Source: Streptomyces sp. NRRL F-2580
GTDB lineage: Bacteria > Actinomycetota > Actinomycetes > Streptomycetales > Streptomycetaceae
NCBI RefSeq assembly: GCF_000720115.1
Contig: NZ_JOIR01000013.1
Coordinates: 1-64,000, forward strand
Direction of reading: 5' to 3'
Length of the DNA: 64,000 nt
The notes beneath the pieces are model-generated. The model did no database searches. It was not told the origin of the DNA and saw nothing but the letters and a program-made list of their open reading frames with translations. Of this stretch, positions 25,379-34,274 are shown in pieces (the stretch's first letter is position 1; every line of letters begins with the position of its first letter). Both the position numbers and the translations under genes were made by a program.

Positions 25379-25729
25379 TCAGTGGATGACGCTGAAGCTG
25401 CGCCAGGGCAGGCTTTCGGGTGCCGTCACGTTCGAGAGGGTGGTGGCCACGTAGATGCCGTCGGCGCGGTCGGTCTTCTGACAGTTCTCCGTCCGGTACA
25501 GCACGATGTCGACGAGGGTGTTGTTCTCCACGTGAGTGGCGCCCTTGGGGATGGCGATCTTGTGGCAGCCCACGACCGGGGTGTTGGCGTAGCTCAGCTC
25601 GACGGGCGAGTCGTGGCCGCGGAAGGTGAGTATGCCGACGGTTCCCCGACCCAGGCCCGAGCAGGCGGTGGCCGACAGCAGCAGCGCTGCGGCCCCCGCG
25701 AGGATGCTGATACGTCGCCTGTGGGACAT
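25379..25729 (-). CDS. Small secreted lipoprotein-like protein
   Basis: A 116-aa protein. The signal sequence RRRISILAGAAALLLSATACSG has a lipobox-like SATAC; the Cys at about residue 23 would be lipidated, although Ala at -3 makes it borderline. The mature part has two more Cys (VVGCHK, TENCQK) probably disulfide-bonded, and beta-prone strands. AGGAC precedes ATG 25729 at good spacing. Unknown function. Confidence 0.7.
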   Translation of the reverse strand: MSHRRRISILAGAAALLLSATACSGLGRGTVGILTFRGHDSPVELSYANTPVVGCHKIAIPKGATHVENNTLVDIVLYRTENCQKTDRADGIYVATTLSNVTAPESLPWRSFSVIH

Positions 25730-25911
25730 GGTGCGGTCCTCGTCTGTGCGGTGGTGGCGGTCCTTGCACACAGCGTGGCCCGGCGGGGCGCGCGTGGCTT
25801 CCGCTGCTCGGCCGACCGGATGAACGCGGTGGCGGATGGCGGGTGGGACACACCCGCGCGGGGGATTCGTCCGAGCCGACGCGTAACCACGGCGACGGTG
25901 AATCGTTTCTT

Positions 25912-25926
25912 TATCTGTCGCAGATA
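25912..25926. promoter_or_regulatory. AT-rich inverted repeat TATCTG-TCG-CAGATA
   Basis: Perfect 6-bp arms in an unusually AT-rich patch of the otherwise gene-free 25730-26080 interval, preceded by GAATCGTTTCTT. It may be an operator or promoter for the minus-strand lipoprotein gene starting at 25729, though it is 180 bp away. No other feature apart from the hairpin at 25959-25994 is seen here. Confidence 0.35.
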
Positions 25927-25958
25927 CACAACCGCGTCCCCCGCGGCGTCAGCGGCAC

Positions 25959-25994
25959 GAGGGTCCGGGGAAGTCCATCACTCCCCGGGCCCTC
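25959..25994 (-). terminator. Strong hairpin terminator
   Basis: GAGGG-T-CCGGGGA pairs with TCCCCGG-G-CCCTC around a 10-base loop, 12 paired bases with one mismatch. It lies about 90 bp beyond the stop of the minus-strand gene ending at 26081. Confidence 0.7.
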
Positions 25995-26080
25995 GGCTCC
26001 TCCCCCTGCCGGCGGGACCGGACGCCTGGTTGGGCCCGTCCGGTCACCGCCCCCGCCCCCCGTTCGGCGGCGCGAAGCGG

Positions 26081-26584
26081 TCAGCGGCCGCGGCGGTTGT
26101 CGTAGACGGTGAGGGACAGCGCCTTCATCGCGGTCTCGGCCCGCTTCGCGTCCAGGCCCTCGTCAATGGCTTCGAGGGCGGCGGCCGCCGAGGTCTGCAC
26201 CGAGTGCGGCAGGCCTTCGTAGGCGGCGATCCGGTAGGCCATCGTGCGACGCGCCGTGCGCTCGGCCTCGGTCACCCCGTCGGGGGTGAGGGGGAAGACG
26301 GCGGCCTGGTACGTCGCGATGCACACGAGGGTCGCGTCGGAGAGGCCCTCCGCGTAGCCGTCCGCCGGAACGGCGTCCTCGCGCTCGGGCCGGAGGAAGG
26401 CGAAGACCTGGCGGCGGGAGAGGAAGGCCCCCGTGCCCGCGCCCAGGCCGGCCGCGCCCGCGCAGACCAGGGCCATCAGCCGGCCGGACAGGAGCAGACC
26501 GAGGCACGCTCCCGCGACCGCACCGCACGTCACCAGGACGAAGGTGATCATCAGGTGGATGCGCTGGGCGGGCGGGGACTCCAT
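26081..26584 (-). CDS. Two-helix membrane protein, unknown
   Basis: A 167-aa protein with two adjacent transmembrane helices (MITFVLVTCGAVAGACLGLLL and LMALVCAGAAGLGAGTGAFL) then a cytosolic alpha-helical domain of about 100 residues (TLVCIATYQAAVFPLTPDGVT to TAMKALSLTVYDNRRGR). No recognised catalytic motif. ATG 26584 has no Shine-Dalgarno; a -10-like CATACT just upstream suggests a possible leaderless message. Confidence 0.65.
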   Translation of the reverse strand: MESPPAQRIHLMITFVLVTCGAVAGACLGLLLSGRLMALVCAGAAGLGAGTGAFLSRRQVFAFLRPEREDAVPADGYAEGLSDATLVCIATYQAAVFPLTPDGVTEAERTARRTMAYRIAAYEGLPHSVQTSAAAALEAIDEGLDAKRAETAMKALSLTVYDNRRGR

Positions 26585-26706
26585 GCCAGCAGTATGCACA
26601 GCGCTGACGGGCCGGCCGGCCCCGCCCCGGCCGGCCCGCCGCCCCCGTCCGGGCCGCCCCCGTCCGAGCCACCGCCGGCCTCGGCTCCGCGTGTCGGACA
26701 CGGCGC

Positions 26707-27726
26707 TCAGACCCTGCGGTCGGCCGCGTCGAAGCGGGCCAGGGACAGGGCTCCGGCATGCAGGGAGTCCTCCAGCGCGCGGCGCGTCGCCCCGTCCAGT
26801 CCGCCCAGGGCCTCCGCCACCTCCTCGGTCGCGTCCCGGGCCATCTCGGCGGCCAGTTCTCCCGGCGGCGTACGGGGCCCCAGCTTGCTCACCGCCGACG
26901 CGGCCCGGGCCGGGGTGAGCAGGCCGGTGCCCTGCGCGAGCAGCCAGCCGGGGACACCGGCCGCGCCGTCCGGGGGCGCCGGGTAGGGGCGCGAGCCGTC
27001 GAACCGTTCGTCCTCGGCGAAGGCGGGCTGCTTGAACTTGGCCATGGGCCGCCCGGACTCCCTGGTTTCCCCGGCGGGCTTGACGACCAGGCCCTCCGCG
27101 AGATTGTCCGGCAGCGCGGGCAGGCCCAGCAGGCCGGGCAGCCGCGTGGGGAAGAGCACGGGCAGTTCCTGGAGCCGGGCGATCGGGCCCTCGGCCAGCA
27201 GCGGGACGCAGACCAGGCCGGCCGCGTCCGCCGCCGCGCGCAGCGTCCGGTCGGCGACCCAGCGCAGGCCGCCCCCGTCCTCGTTCCCGTCCCCGTGGGC
27301 GACGGTCGCGTCGAAGGGCAGCCACAGCAGGTCGGGGGCGTACCAGACGCCGGTCTGTACGGGCTCCGCGCCCTGCGTCGGCGGGACGTCGGGGTGGGGG
27401 TAGCGGCCGCCCGCGAGTTCGCCGTAGAGGGTCACGACCGCCGTGGCCGGGGCCCCGCAGTCCGCACGCAGGGCTTGCGCGCAGCGGATCGCCGCGACCG
27501 CCAGGGCGGGCCAGATCCGGCCGACGCCGAAGAACTCGTCCAGCCCGGCGTCGGCGAGGAGTTCGCGCCGCTTGGCCGGATGCGCGCCCGCCCCGTCACA
27601 CACGACGGCGAAGTTGGCGCCGTGGATCTTCTCGTGGGCGACCCAGTTCCGTCCGCGGACCTCGCCCAGTCGGCGGTTCGCGGGGATCTTCGGATACGGG
27701 GACCAGGGGCGGGATTCGGGGTGCAC
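26707..27726 (-). CDS. Rnl2-like RNA ligase family protein
   Basis: A 339-aa protein with the covalent nucleotidyltransferase signature. WVAHEKIHGANFAV holds the adenylated lysine K33 in the KxHGxN motif of T4 Rnl2 and related RNA ligases; EGLVVKP is motif IV and KFKQPAF motif V, both correctly spaced. The C-terminal 100 residues are helical. Rnl2-type enzymes seal nicks in duplex RNA using ATP. No RtcB, kinase-phosphatase or tRNA repair partner is adjacent. GTG 27726 is chosen as closest to the first conserved segment; no clear ribosome site. Substrate in a Streptomyces host unknown. Confidence 0.82.
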   Translation of the reverse strand: MHPESRPWSPYPKIPANRRLGEVRGRNWVAHEKIHGANFAVVCDGAGAHPAKRRELLADAGLDEFFGVGRIWPALAVAAIRCAQALRADCGAPATAVVTLYGELAGGRYPHPDVPPTQGAEPVQTGVWYAPDLLWLPFDATVAHGDGNEDGGGLRWVADRTLRAAADAAGLVCVPLLAEGPIARLQELPVLFPTRLPGLLGLPALPDNLAEGLVVKPAGETRESGRPMAKFKQPAFAEDERFDGSRPYPAPPDGAAGVPGWLLAQGTGLLTPARAASAVSKLGPRTPPGELAAEMARDATEEVAEALGGLDGATRRALEDSLHAGALSLARFDAADRRV

Positions 27727-27820
27727 CGCGCGATGGTAGCGACCACGGCGGGGGCGGAGCACGGGATTTCCGCGGCGGACGATCGCGGTCCGGCGGTCCG
27801 GGGCCACGCCCGCGTACACC

Positions 27821-27859
27821 GGACCGGGACCCGGACCCGGACCCGGACCCGGACCCGGG
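27821..27859. repeat. Tandem GGACCC hexamer repeat
   Basis: About six head-to-tail copies of a 6-bp unit (CCGGGA, then CCCGGA units) in the 217-bp gap between divergent genes. Probably a slippage-prone simple repeat; not a CRISPR. Confidence 0.7.
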
Positions 27860-27943
27860 AAAGCATCGCCGGCTGCAACGCGGCTGGTCGGCGCCTTCTA
27901 GGGTGGCCACGACAACTGACCGGCCTGGAAGGGGAATCCGGAC

Positions 27944-28291
27944 GTGTTCGCTGTGATCTACCGGTGGCGGCTCCACCCGGGCCTGGAGCAGCAGTTCGCC
28001 GACGGCTGGCACCGGGTGACGGCTGCCATGCACGCGCGGTGCGGCTCGTACGGGTCGCGGCTGCACCGGGCGGACGACGGCACCTGGGTGGCGTACGCCC
28101 GCTGGCCCGACGAGCAGACGCGTGAACGGTGTTCGGCGCCCGACCCGCAGGGGGTGGCCATGATGCTGGAGGCGATCGCGGAGCGCTACCCGGAGACGCG
28201 GCTGCAGATCGTCGACGACCTGCTCGCCGAACCCGCACCGGGGCCCGAACCTCAGCCGGAACCGGAGCCCGAGCACGGGCCGCTTGGCTAG
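27944..28291 (+). CDS. Antibiotic biosynthesis monooxygenase (ABM) domain protein
   Basis: A 115-aa ferredoxin-like fold: MFAVIYRWRLHPGLEQQF opens strand 1, and YGSRLHRADDGTWVAYARWP is the central hairpin of ABM/Dabb proteins. A 20-residue Pro/Glu tail follows. Dimeric cofactor-free oxygenases and haem-binding or scavenging proteins share the fold, so the reaction is unknown. GTG 27944 has GGAAGGGG upstream. Its TAG overlaps the stop of the convergent MBL gene by four bases (CTAG). Confidence 0.8.
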   Translation: MFAVIYRWRLHPGLEQQFADGWHRVTAAMHARCGSYGSRLHRADDGTWVAYARWPDEQTRERCSAPDPQGVAMMLEAIAERYPETRLQIVDDLLAEPAPGPEPQPEPEPEHGPLG

Positions 28292-29202
28292 TGCCCGTCT
28301 GCGGGGACGGACGCGAGCCGGTAGGCGCCCTCGTGGGAGAGGACGCGGCCCGCGGTGGGCGGCGCGAAGTGGGTGCCCAGGAGGAGGGCGTCCGTGTGGG
28401 CGAGCGAGCCGAGCAGCGTGCGGCGCGAAGCCTCGGACCGTGCCGGGTCGATGTCGACGCAGGCTCCGATGGCGGGGTGGGCCAGCTGGACGGGGTGGTG
28501 GATGCAGTCACCGGTGATCACGGCCTTCCGGCCACGGCTGGTCAGCTCGACGGCGACGTGGCCGGGGGTGTGGCCGGGCGTGGGGAGCAGGCGTAGGTGC
28601 GGGGCGATGGCGGCGCCCTCGGCGGGTACGTCGACGAGGTCGAGCAGCCCCGCCTCCTCCACCGGGATCACGGAGTCGACGAACATCTGGCTGCGCGCCG
28701 CGTCCATGTCGTACCCGGCCCAGAACTCCCGCTCGGTGCGGGAGGTGACGTAGCGGGCGTTGGGGAAGGTCGGGACCCACTCTCCGTTCACCTCGCGCGT
28801 GTTCCAGCCGACGTGGTCGGCGTGCAGGTGGGTGAGGACCACCAGGTCGACCGTTTCCGGGGGGAATCCGGCGGCGGTGAGGCGCTGGAGGTAGTCGGTG
28901 TTCAGGTCGTGCCAGGCGGGGTTGGCGCGCTCCTTGCCGTTGCCGATGCCGGTGTCCACCAGGACGCGCAGCCCGTCGACGGTGAACGCGAAGCTGTGGC
29001 TGTCGATGTGCAGGATGCCCTCGTCGTCGGCGAAGTGGGGGCGCAGCCAGTCCTGCCCGGCGACGACGGCGGGGGTGGCGTCCGGCAACAGCCACGGTCC
29101 GGTGGCGGGCGGCAGGAGGGTCTCGTCGATGCGGTGGACGGCAACGTCGCCCACGGTCCAGGTGGGGATGGCGGTCGGGTGGGCGGTCGGCGGAGTGCTC
29201 AT
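28288..29202 (-). CDS. MBL-fold metallo-hydrolase
   Basis: A 304-aa metallo-beta-lactamase-fold enzyme. THLHADHVGWN is the HxHxDH zinc motif; GHTPGHVAVEL supplies the next His, ITGDCIHHPV the bridging Asp, and GTHFAPP the last His. It resembles quorum-quenching lactonase / methyl-parathion hydrolase-type members, with the second half reading as a lactonase, but the substrate is not determinable. Cytoplasmic, no signal peptide. ATG 29202. Downstream of the decayed exporter and on the same strand, possibly once in its operon. Confidence 0.85.
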   Translation of the reverse strand: MSTPPTAHPTAIPTWTVGDVAVHRIDETLLPPATGPWLLPDATPAVVAGQDWLRPHFADDEGILHIDSHSFAFTVDGLRVLVDTGIGNGKERANPAWHDLNTDYLQRLTAAGFPPETVDLVVLTHLHADHVGWNTREVNGEWVPTFPNARYVTSRTEREFWAGYDMDAARSQMFVDSVIPVEEAGLLDLVDVPAEGAAIAPHLRLLPTPGHTPGHVAVELTSRGRKAVITGDCIHHPVQLAHPAIGACVDIDPARSEASRRTLLGSLAHTDALLLGTHFAPPTAGRVLSHEGAYRLASVPADGH

Positions 29203-29263
29203 GACGGTTCGTATTCCTCGGTGTCGTGACGGACGGTCGGTCTGGTCGGTCTGGTCGGTCTGA

Positions 29264-30093
29264 TTACGGGAGGTCGTCGGGCGCGCCGCGGGTTTCCCCG
29301 TGCCGTGCCGCGGCGAGTGCTCCCAGGGCCGCGGCGGCGAGCAGGGCGGTGGCGACGGCGTAGGCGTGGGTGGCGGTGGCCAGTCCGGAGTGCCGGGTCG
29401 CGGCGCCCGCGGCGAGGGCGGGCAGGCTCATGGAGAGAGGGCTGAGGACGTAGTACGCGGCCAGGGTCGCCGCCCTGTCCTGTTCGGGGAGCCCGGTGAG
29501 CGTCATGCGCAGTGCCCCCTGGGGGACGGCGCCGAAGCGATTCCGGCCAGGGCCGCGCCACCGTGGACCGCGGGCAGGCCGGCGCCGTGCAGATCGCCCA
29601 GGGCCAGCGCGCCGGCGGGCAGGACGGCGTGGCTTCCGCCGAGGACCGCGGCGCGCGGGGCCGTGTGCCGCGGCGTCCACCCGGTGAGCGTGGCCGCGGC
29701 GGTGAGCGTGAAGAAGACCGTGCCGACGGCTGACCGCGGGGCGGCGGGGGCCACGAGGTGCACGAGCGACGGGCCGAGGGAGGAGTCAAGCCGCCCAGGG
29801 CCCAGATGGCGACGACGACGGGGCCGGCCACCAGGAGCGCGCGGCGCGCCTGCGGCGCGACGGCGAGCCTCGGGCGCAGCGAGCGCAGGGCACCGGCGTG
29901 CGGGCGGGCCGTCTCCGTGGTGAAGGTGACCGCGACCGCCTGGGCGGCGAACGGACCGCCGGCACCAGGTACACGCCGACCGCGCCGGCGGGGGCGAGGA
30001 GCGTGGGGACCAGCACGCCGACGGCCATACCCGCCACCGGCGCGAGGCTCGGTGAGGTAACGGCGTGGGTGCTCCTGGTGTGACGGCGGGCAT
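29264..30093 (-). pseudogene. MFS transporter broken by several frameshifts
   Basis: Hydrophobic, MFS-like segments follow each other in changing minus-strand frames: GMAVGVLVPTLLAPAGAVGV, then TARPHAGALRSLRPRLAVAP and LLVAGPVVVAIWALGGL, then VGTVFFTLTAAATLTGW, then AATLAAYYVLSPLSMSLPAL and TATHAYAVATALLAAAALGA to the stop. At least three shifts are needed to join them, so the exporter is dead. Its divergent TetR regulator and both operator sites are intact. Confidence 0.75.
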
Positions 30094-30108
30094 GGGCAGG
30101 CTCCTGAC

Positions 30109-30134
30109 GCTAAAAGCAATCGGTTCGCTTTAAG
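30109..30134. promoter_or_regulatory. TetR operator copy 1 (exporter side)
   Basis: A 26-bp element (GCTAAAAGCAATCGGTTCGC and on) with an imperfect AAAGC/GCTTT inverted repeat. It matches 30189-30214 at 20 of 26 positions, exactly 80 bp away. AT-rich, next to the pseudogenised exporter start. Confidence 0.65.
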
Positions 30135-30188
30135 TCACCGTAGAGCCATACGACCAGCTAACGCAAACCTTTCGCTTTAGACGCTCGC

Positions 30189-30214
30189 GCTAGAAGCAAT
30201 GACTTTGCGTTAAG
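30189..30214. promoter_or_regulatory. TetR operator copy 2 (regulator side)
   Basis: Second copy of the 26-bp element, ending directly before the TetR coding region; a third weaker match (GCTAACGCAAACCTTTCGCT) lies between the copies near 30158. Presumed to mediate autorepression. Confidence 0.65.
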
Positions 30215-30223
30215 GTGGACGAC

Positions 30224-30787
30224 GTGAGCAGGCAGATGGTGCGCCCCGGCGGGCGCAGCGCCCGGGTCCAGGCATCGGTGCACACCGCGGTACGTGAACT
30301 CACCGCGGAGCTGGGCCGGGACGCCCTGACGGTGCCGATGATCGCCCAGCGTGCGGGCGTGACCCCGTCGACGGTCTACCGTCGCTGGGGCGACCTGCAG
30401 GAGCTGTTGTCGGACGTGGCGGTCGAGCGTCTGCGCCCCGAGACCGCGCCCGAGGACCACGGCGCCCTCTCGGCCGACCTGACGCACTGGGCCGAGCAGT
30501 TCCTCGACGAGATGTCCTCCCCTGCCGGCCGCGCCTACATCCGCGACGCCCTGCTCGGCGACCCGGACGGCAGCAACGCCGCCCGGTGTTCCGCCTACGC
30601 GGCCGAACAGATCGGCGTCATCCTCACCCGCGCCACGGAACGCGGGGAGCGGGCACCCGACGTCGAAACGGTCATCGACCAGATCGTCGCCCCCCTGATG
30701 TACCGCCTCCTCTTCCGCCCCCAAGGCCTCGACACCGCATACGCGCACCGCCTCGTGACAGCGGCTCTCGACCCGACGGACCACTGA
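30224..30787 (+). CDS. TetR family transcriptional regulator
   Basis: A 187-aa repressor. The HTH lies at about residues 30-52 (LTVPMIAQRAGVTPSTVYRR) followed by WGDLQELL, as in the AcrR/TetR_C_11-type group; the C-terminal two-thirds is the helical effector domain ending YAHRLVTAALDP. GTG 30224 is preferred because AAGG lies eight bases upstream; GTG 30215 is possible. Divergent from an MFS exporter it presumably repressed, which is now frameshifted, so its present target may be only itself or genes elsewhere. Confidence 0.88.
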   Translation: MSRQMVRPGGRSARVQASVHTAVRELTAELGRDALTVPMIAQRAGVTPSTVYRRWGDLQELLSDVAVERLRPETAPEDHGALSADLTHWAEQFLDEMSSPAGRAYIRDALLGDPDGSNAARCSAYAAEQIGVILTRATERGERAPDVETVIDQIVAPLMYRLLFRPQGLDTAYAHRLVTAALDPTDH

Positions 30788-30857
30788 CCGCCCGAACCCC
30801 TCCGCGCACCGGGAAACCCGGTTCGTCCCGACGCACCCGTGGCCTTACCGTGGCGCG

Positions 30858-31373
30858 ATGGTGCATGTGCGGGAGATGGACGCGGCCGACATCGAGGCCG
30901 TCTCGACGATCCGTGTCCGGGGGTGGCAGGCGGCGTACGCCGGCATCGTTCCCCGGACCTACTTGGACGCGATGACGGTCGAGGCCGATGCGCGCATGCG
31001 GCGGCGGTGGTTCTCCCAACCCCACCGGGAGTCGATCGACCTCGTGGCACACGGCGAGCACGGCCCGGTGGGGTGGGTCTGCTTCGGGCCGTGCCGGAGT
31101 CCGATACCGGGCCCTCGACGGGTGGCCGAGGTATACGCCCTGTACGTCTCACCCGATCTGATCGGCCAGGGCATCGGCCGCAGGCTCCTCGGCGAGGCCC
31201 ACTCCCGGATGGAGAGCCAGGGGTTCGGGACGTCGGCCCTGTGGGTTCTGCGCGACAACCGACCGGCCCGGGACTTCTACGAGCGGGCCGGCTATCGGGC
31301 CGATGGCGCGACTCAGGAGGACGCCTACGACGAGGTCACGCTCACGGAGCTCCGCTACCGGCGCGGACTCTGA
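30858..31373 (+). CDS. GNAT family N-acetyltransferase
   Basis: A 171-aa acetyltransferase. VHVREMDAADIEAVSTIRV opens the fold, LYVSPDLIGQGIGRRLL is the acetyl-CoA loop (Q/RxxGxG/A), and LWVLRDNRPARDFYERAGY is motif B with the usual Tyr. It resembles RimI-like or small-molecule GNATs; substrate unknown. ATG 30858 lies just before strand 1. Single gene between the TetR gene and the convergent sensor phosphatase. Confidence 0.88.
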   Translation: MVHVREMDAADIEAVSTIRVRGWQAAYAGIVPRTYLDAMTVEADARMRRRWFSQPHRESIDLVAHGEHGPVGWVCFGPCRSPIPGPRRVAEVYALYVSPDLIGQGIGRRLLGEAHSRMESQGFGTSALWVLRDNRPARDFYERAGYRADGATQEDAYDEVTLTELRYRRGL

Positions 31374-31392
31374 GCTCGGGGCCCCCAGGGAC

Positions 31393-34167
31393 TCAGAGGG
31401 GGTCCACGTCCAGGAAGGCGGCGATCGCGGGTTCGGCGCCGCCCGGGGTGCCGGGGAGGAGCAGTTCCGCCCAGATGACCTTGCCCTCGGGGGTGTAGCG
31501 CGTGCCCCAGTGTTCGCTGAGCTGGGCCACCAGGAACAGTCCGCGGCCGCCCTCGTCCGTCGTGGCGGCGTACCGCAGGTGGGGGGCCGTGCTGCTGCCG
31601 TCCCACACCTCACAGGTCAGGGTGTGGTCGTGGAGGAGGCGGACGCGGACCGGCTCGCTGCCGTGCCGCAGGGCGTTGGTGATCAGTTCGCTGAGGATCA
31701 GTTCCGTGGCGAAGCCGAGTTCGGACAGGCCCCACTCGTCGAGCTTCTTCGCCGCGACGCTGCGCATGGCGCCGACCGCGCTCGGCTCGAACGGTACGTC
31801 CCACTGCGCGACCCGGTCCGGGCCGAGCGTCCGCGTCCGCGCGATGAGCAGCGCCACGTCGTCGGTCGGGCGGGGCGGCAGCAGCATGTCGAGCACGGCC
31901 CGGCAGCTGTCCTGCGGGTCGCGGTCGGGATGGCTCAGCGCCGCCCGCAGCAGCTCCAGTCCCTCGCCGATGTCCCGGGTCCGCTCCTCGATCAGACCGT
32001 CCGTGTAGAGGACGAGCTGGCTGCCCTCTTCCAGATGCAGCTCCGCGGTCTCGAAGGGCATGCCGCCGAGCCCCAGCGGTGGTCCGGCCGGCAATTCCAC
32101 GATCTCCGTCGTGCCGTCGGGGGCGACGACCAGGGGCGGCAGGTGCCCCGCCCGTGCCACCGTGCAGCGCTGGGACACCGGGTCGTAGATCGCGTAGAGG
32201 CAGGTCGCGCCCATGATCCCGCCCCCGCCGTTCGTGTCGTTGCCGTCCCCGTCGCGGTCGTGGTCGATGCGCTGTACGAGGTCGTCGAGCCGGGCGAGGA
32301 TCTCGTCGGGCGGCAGGTCGAGGGAGGAGAAGTTGTGCACCGCCGTGCGCAGCCGCCCCATGGTGGCGGCGGCGTGCAGGCCGTGTCCGACGACGTCTCC
32401 GACGACCAGCGCGACCCGGGCGCCCGGGAGCGGGATCACGTCGAACCAGTCGCCGCCCACCCCGGACTGCGCGGGCAGGTAGAAGTGCGCCACGTCCATG
32501 GCGCTCTGTTCGGGCAGGGCGCGCGGCAGCAGGCTGCGCTGGAGCGTCACGGCGAGGGCGTGCTCGCGCGTGTAGCGGCGGGCGTTGTCCATGCTGACGG
32601 CGGCGCGGGCGACGAGTTCCTCGGCCAGGGACAGCTCGTCCTCGTCGAAGGGCTCCTTCTTCTCCGACCGCCAGAAGTTGACCACGCCGAGTACGACGCC
32701 GCGGGCCATGAGGGGGGCCGCGATGAGCGAGTGGATCCCGTACTCGACGATGGCCTGCGCGCGGGGCGGGTCCTGGGCCTGCCAGCCCGGCGCGTCGGCC
32801 AGGTCGGTCACGAGTTCCGCCCGGCCGGTGCCGTAGCCGCGTGCCTGCGGGGTGGACGGCAGGAAGTCGATCAGCCGGCCGACCGGGTAGAGCGGATGGT
32901 CGGACCGGATGCCGCTGACCGCCGTGCGCCGCATGTCGGCGCCCGGGGCGGGCTCGTCGCCGTCGAGCACCTGGTCCGCCAGGTCGACCGTGACGTAGTC
33001 CGCGAACCGGGGGACGGCGACGGCCGCGAGCTCCTCGGCCGTCCGCACCACGTCGAGGCTGGTGCCGACGTCGCCGCCCGCGTCGTAGAGCAGCTTGAGG
33101 CGCCGGCGGGCCGTCTCGGCCCGGGCGGTCAGGATCCGCATCTCGGTGGAGTCGCGGATGGTCACCGCGCTGCCCTCCGGCCGGCCCCGGGGGTGGGTGG
33201 GCCGCTGGTTGACCACGAGCAGCCGGTCCCCGCTCTCCAGTACCTCATCGGTGGCCGTCCGCCCGGAGAGCAGCAGGTCCGCCATCCGGCGGTCCAGGCC
33301 CGGTACGTCCGCGATGTGGCGTCCGTCGGCGTCCTCCGGCAGCCCGAGCAGCCGTTTGGCCTCGTCGTTCGCCAGGAGCAACCGTCCGTCACCGTCGGTG
33401 ATCAGCACCCCCTCGCGGACGGCGTGGAGCACCGCGTCGTGGTGCTCGTACATGCGGGTCATCTCCTGCGTGCCGAGCCCGTGGGTCTGGCGGCGCAGAC
33501 GTCTGCTGATCAGGGCCGTGCCGACGGTCGCCAGGGCCAGGCCGGTGGCGATGGCCAGGAGGATGACGGGGAGCTGGCGGTCGACGACGCCGGTCACGTT
33601 CTTCACGGTCAGGCCGGCCGAGACCAGGGCGACGACCTTGCCGTCCTGGTCCTTGACCGGAACGATGGCCTGGATCTCCTTGCCGAGGGGGCCCTGCACG
33701 CTTTCGGTGTGGACCTTGCCGGCGAGGGAGGGCTCGATCGTTCCGACGAACCGTTTCCCGATGCGGTCGGGCTGGGGATGGCTGTAGCGGATGCCGTTGG
33801 TGTCCATCACGACGATGAAGTCCACGCCGGCGGCCTTGCGCGTCTCTTCGGCGCGGGGTTGCAGGACCTCGGACGGGTTGGACGTCTTCAGCGCGTCCTC
33901 CAGGCCCAGTGAGTGGGCGAAGGTCTCGGCCACGGACACCGAGCGGTTGCGCGCCTCGCGGTCGATGTCGTGGCGCGACTGGAGTACGAGGGCCAGCAGT
34001 GCCCCGGCCGCGAGCAACACCACGATCGCCACCTGGAGGACGAATACCTGTCCGGCGACGCTCCTGGTCCTGTTGCCTAGCGGTGACCGCACCGACGTGC
34101 CCGGCACGGGTGGCGAGGAATGGTCACGAACCCAGTTGTAGCACTTCCGGGCCGTCATGGCTCCCAT
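31393..34167 (-). CDS. Sensor PP2C (SpoIIE) phosphatase with sCache-PAS-GAF-HATPase
   Basis: A 924-aa membrane signalling protein. TM1 about 38-62, an extracytoplasmic CitA/DcuS-like sensor (70-205), TM2 about 210-232, PAS (245-340), GAF-like domain (about 370-530), SpoIIE-type PP2C phosphatase (about 560-780, GGDWFDVIPL, VVGDVVGHG, ARAGHLPPLV, YTDGLIE), and an anti-sigma-type HATPase (about 800-915, ELITNALRHG, GGRGLFLV). This layout joins phosphatase and RsbW-like kinase in one sensor and is common in Streptomyces; it would act on an anti-sigma-factor antagonist. No antagonist or sigma gene is adjacent. Start could be ATG 34167 or 34158. Confidence 0.9.
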   Translation of the reverse strand: MGAMTARKCYNWVRDHSSPPVPGTSVRSPLGNRTRSVAGQVFVLQVAIVVLLAAGALLALVLQSRHDIDREARNRSVSVAETFAHSLGLEDALKTSNPSEVLQPRAEETRKAAGVDFIVVMDTNGIRYSHPQPDRIGKRFVGTIEPSLAGKVHTESVQGPLGKEIQAIVPVKDQDGKVVALVSAGLTVKNVTGVVDRQLPVILLAIATGLALATVGTALISRRLRRQTHGLGTQEMTRMYEHHDAVLHAVREGVLITDGDGRLLLANDEAKRLLGLPEDADGRHIADVPGLDRRMADLLLSGRTATDEVLESGDRLLVVNQRPTHPRGRPEGSAVTIRDSTEMRILTARAETARRRLKLLYDAGGDVGTSLDVVRTAEELAAVAVPRFADYVTVDLADQVLDGDEPAPGADMRRTAVSGIRSDHPLYPVGRLIDFLPSTPQARGYGTGRAELVTDLADAPGWQAQDPPRAQAIVEYGIHSLIAAPLMARGVVLGVVNFWRSEKKEPFDEDELSLAEELVARAAVSMDNARRYTREHALAVTLQRSLLPRALPEQSAMDVAHFYLPAQSGVGGDWFDVIPLPGARVALVVGDVVGHGLHAAATMGRLRTAVHNFSSLDLPPDEILARLDDLVQRIDHDRDGDGNDTNGGGGIMGATCLYAIYDPVSQRCTVARAGHLPPLVVAPDGTTEIVELPAGPPLGLGGMPFETAELHLEEGSQLVLYTDGLIEERTRDIGEGLELLRAALSHPDRDPQDSCRAVLDMLLPPRPTDDVALLIARTRTLGPDRVAQWDVPFEPSAVGAMRSVAAKKLDEWGLSELGFATELILSELITNALRHGSEPVRVRLLHDHTLTCEVWDGSSTAPHLRYAATTDEGGRGLFLVAQLSEHWGTRYTPEGKVIWAELLLPGTPGGAEPAIAAFLDVDPL

Positions 34168-34274
34168 CGCGCACGGCGCGCGCCGGATCTGTCACACCTC
34201 GTCCTGGAAGACCGGCGGTGCGACAGGCTTGCGCCGAGGGCCGGCGGGCCGCCTGCGGCCGTGACGGACGGGGC

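Noticed and set aside
26585..27325. Long frame upstream of the two-helix membrane protein
   Set aside because: It is antisense-like reading in another frame of the RNA ligase gene.
27821..27859. CRISPR-like tandem repeat
   Set aside because: Six-base units with no spacers; a simple sequence repeat.
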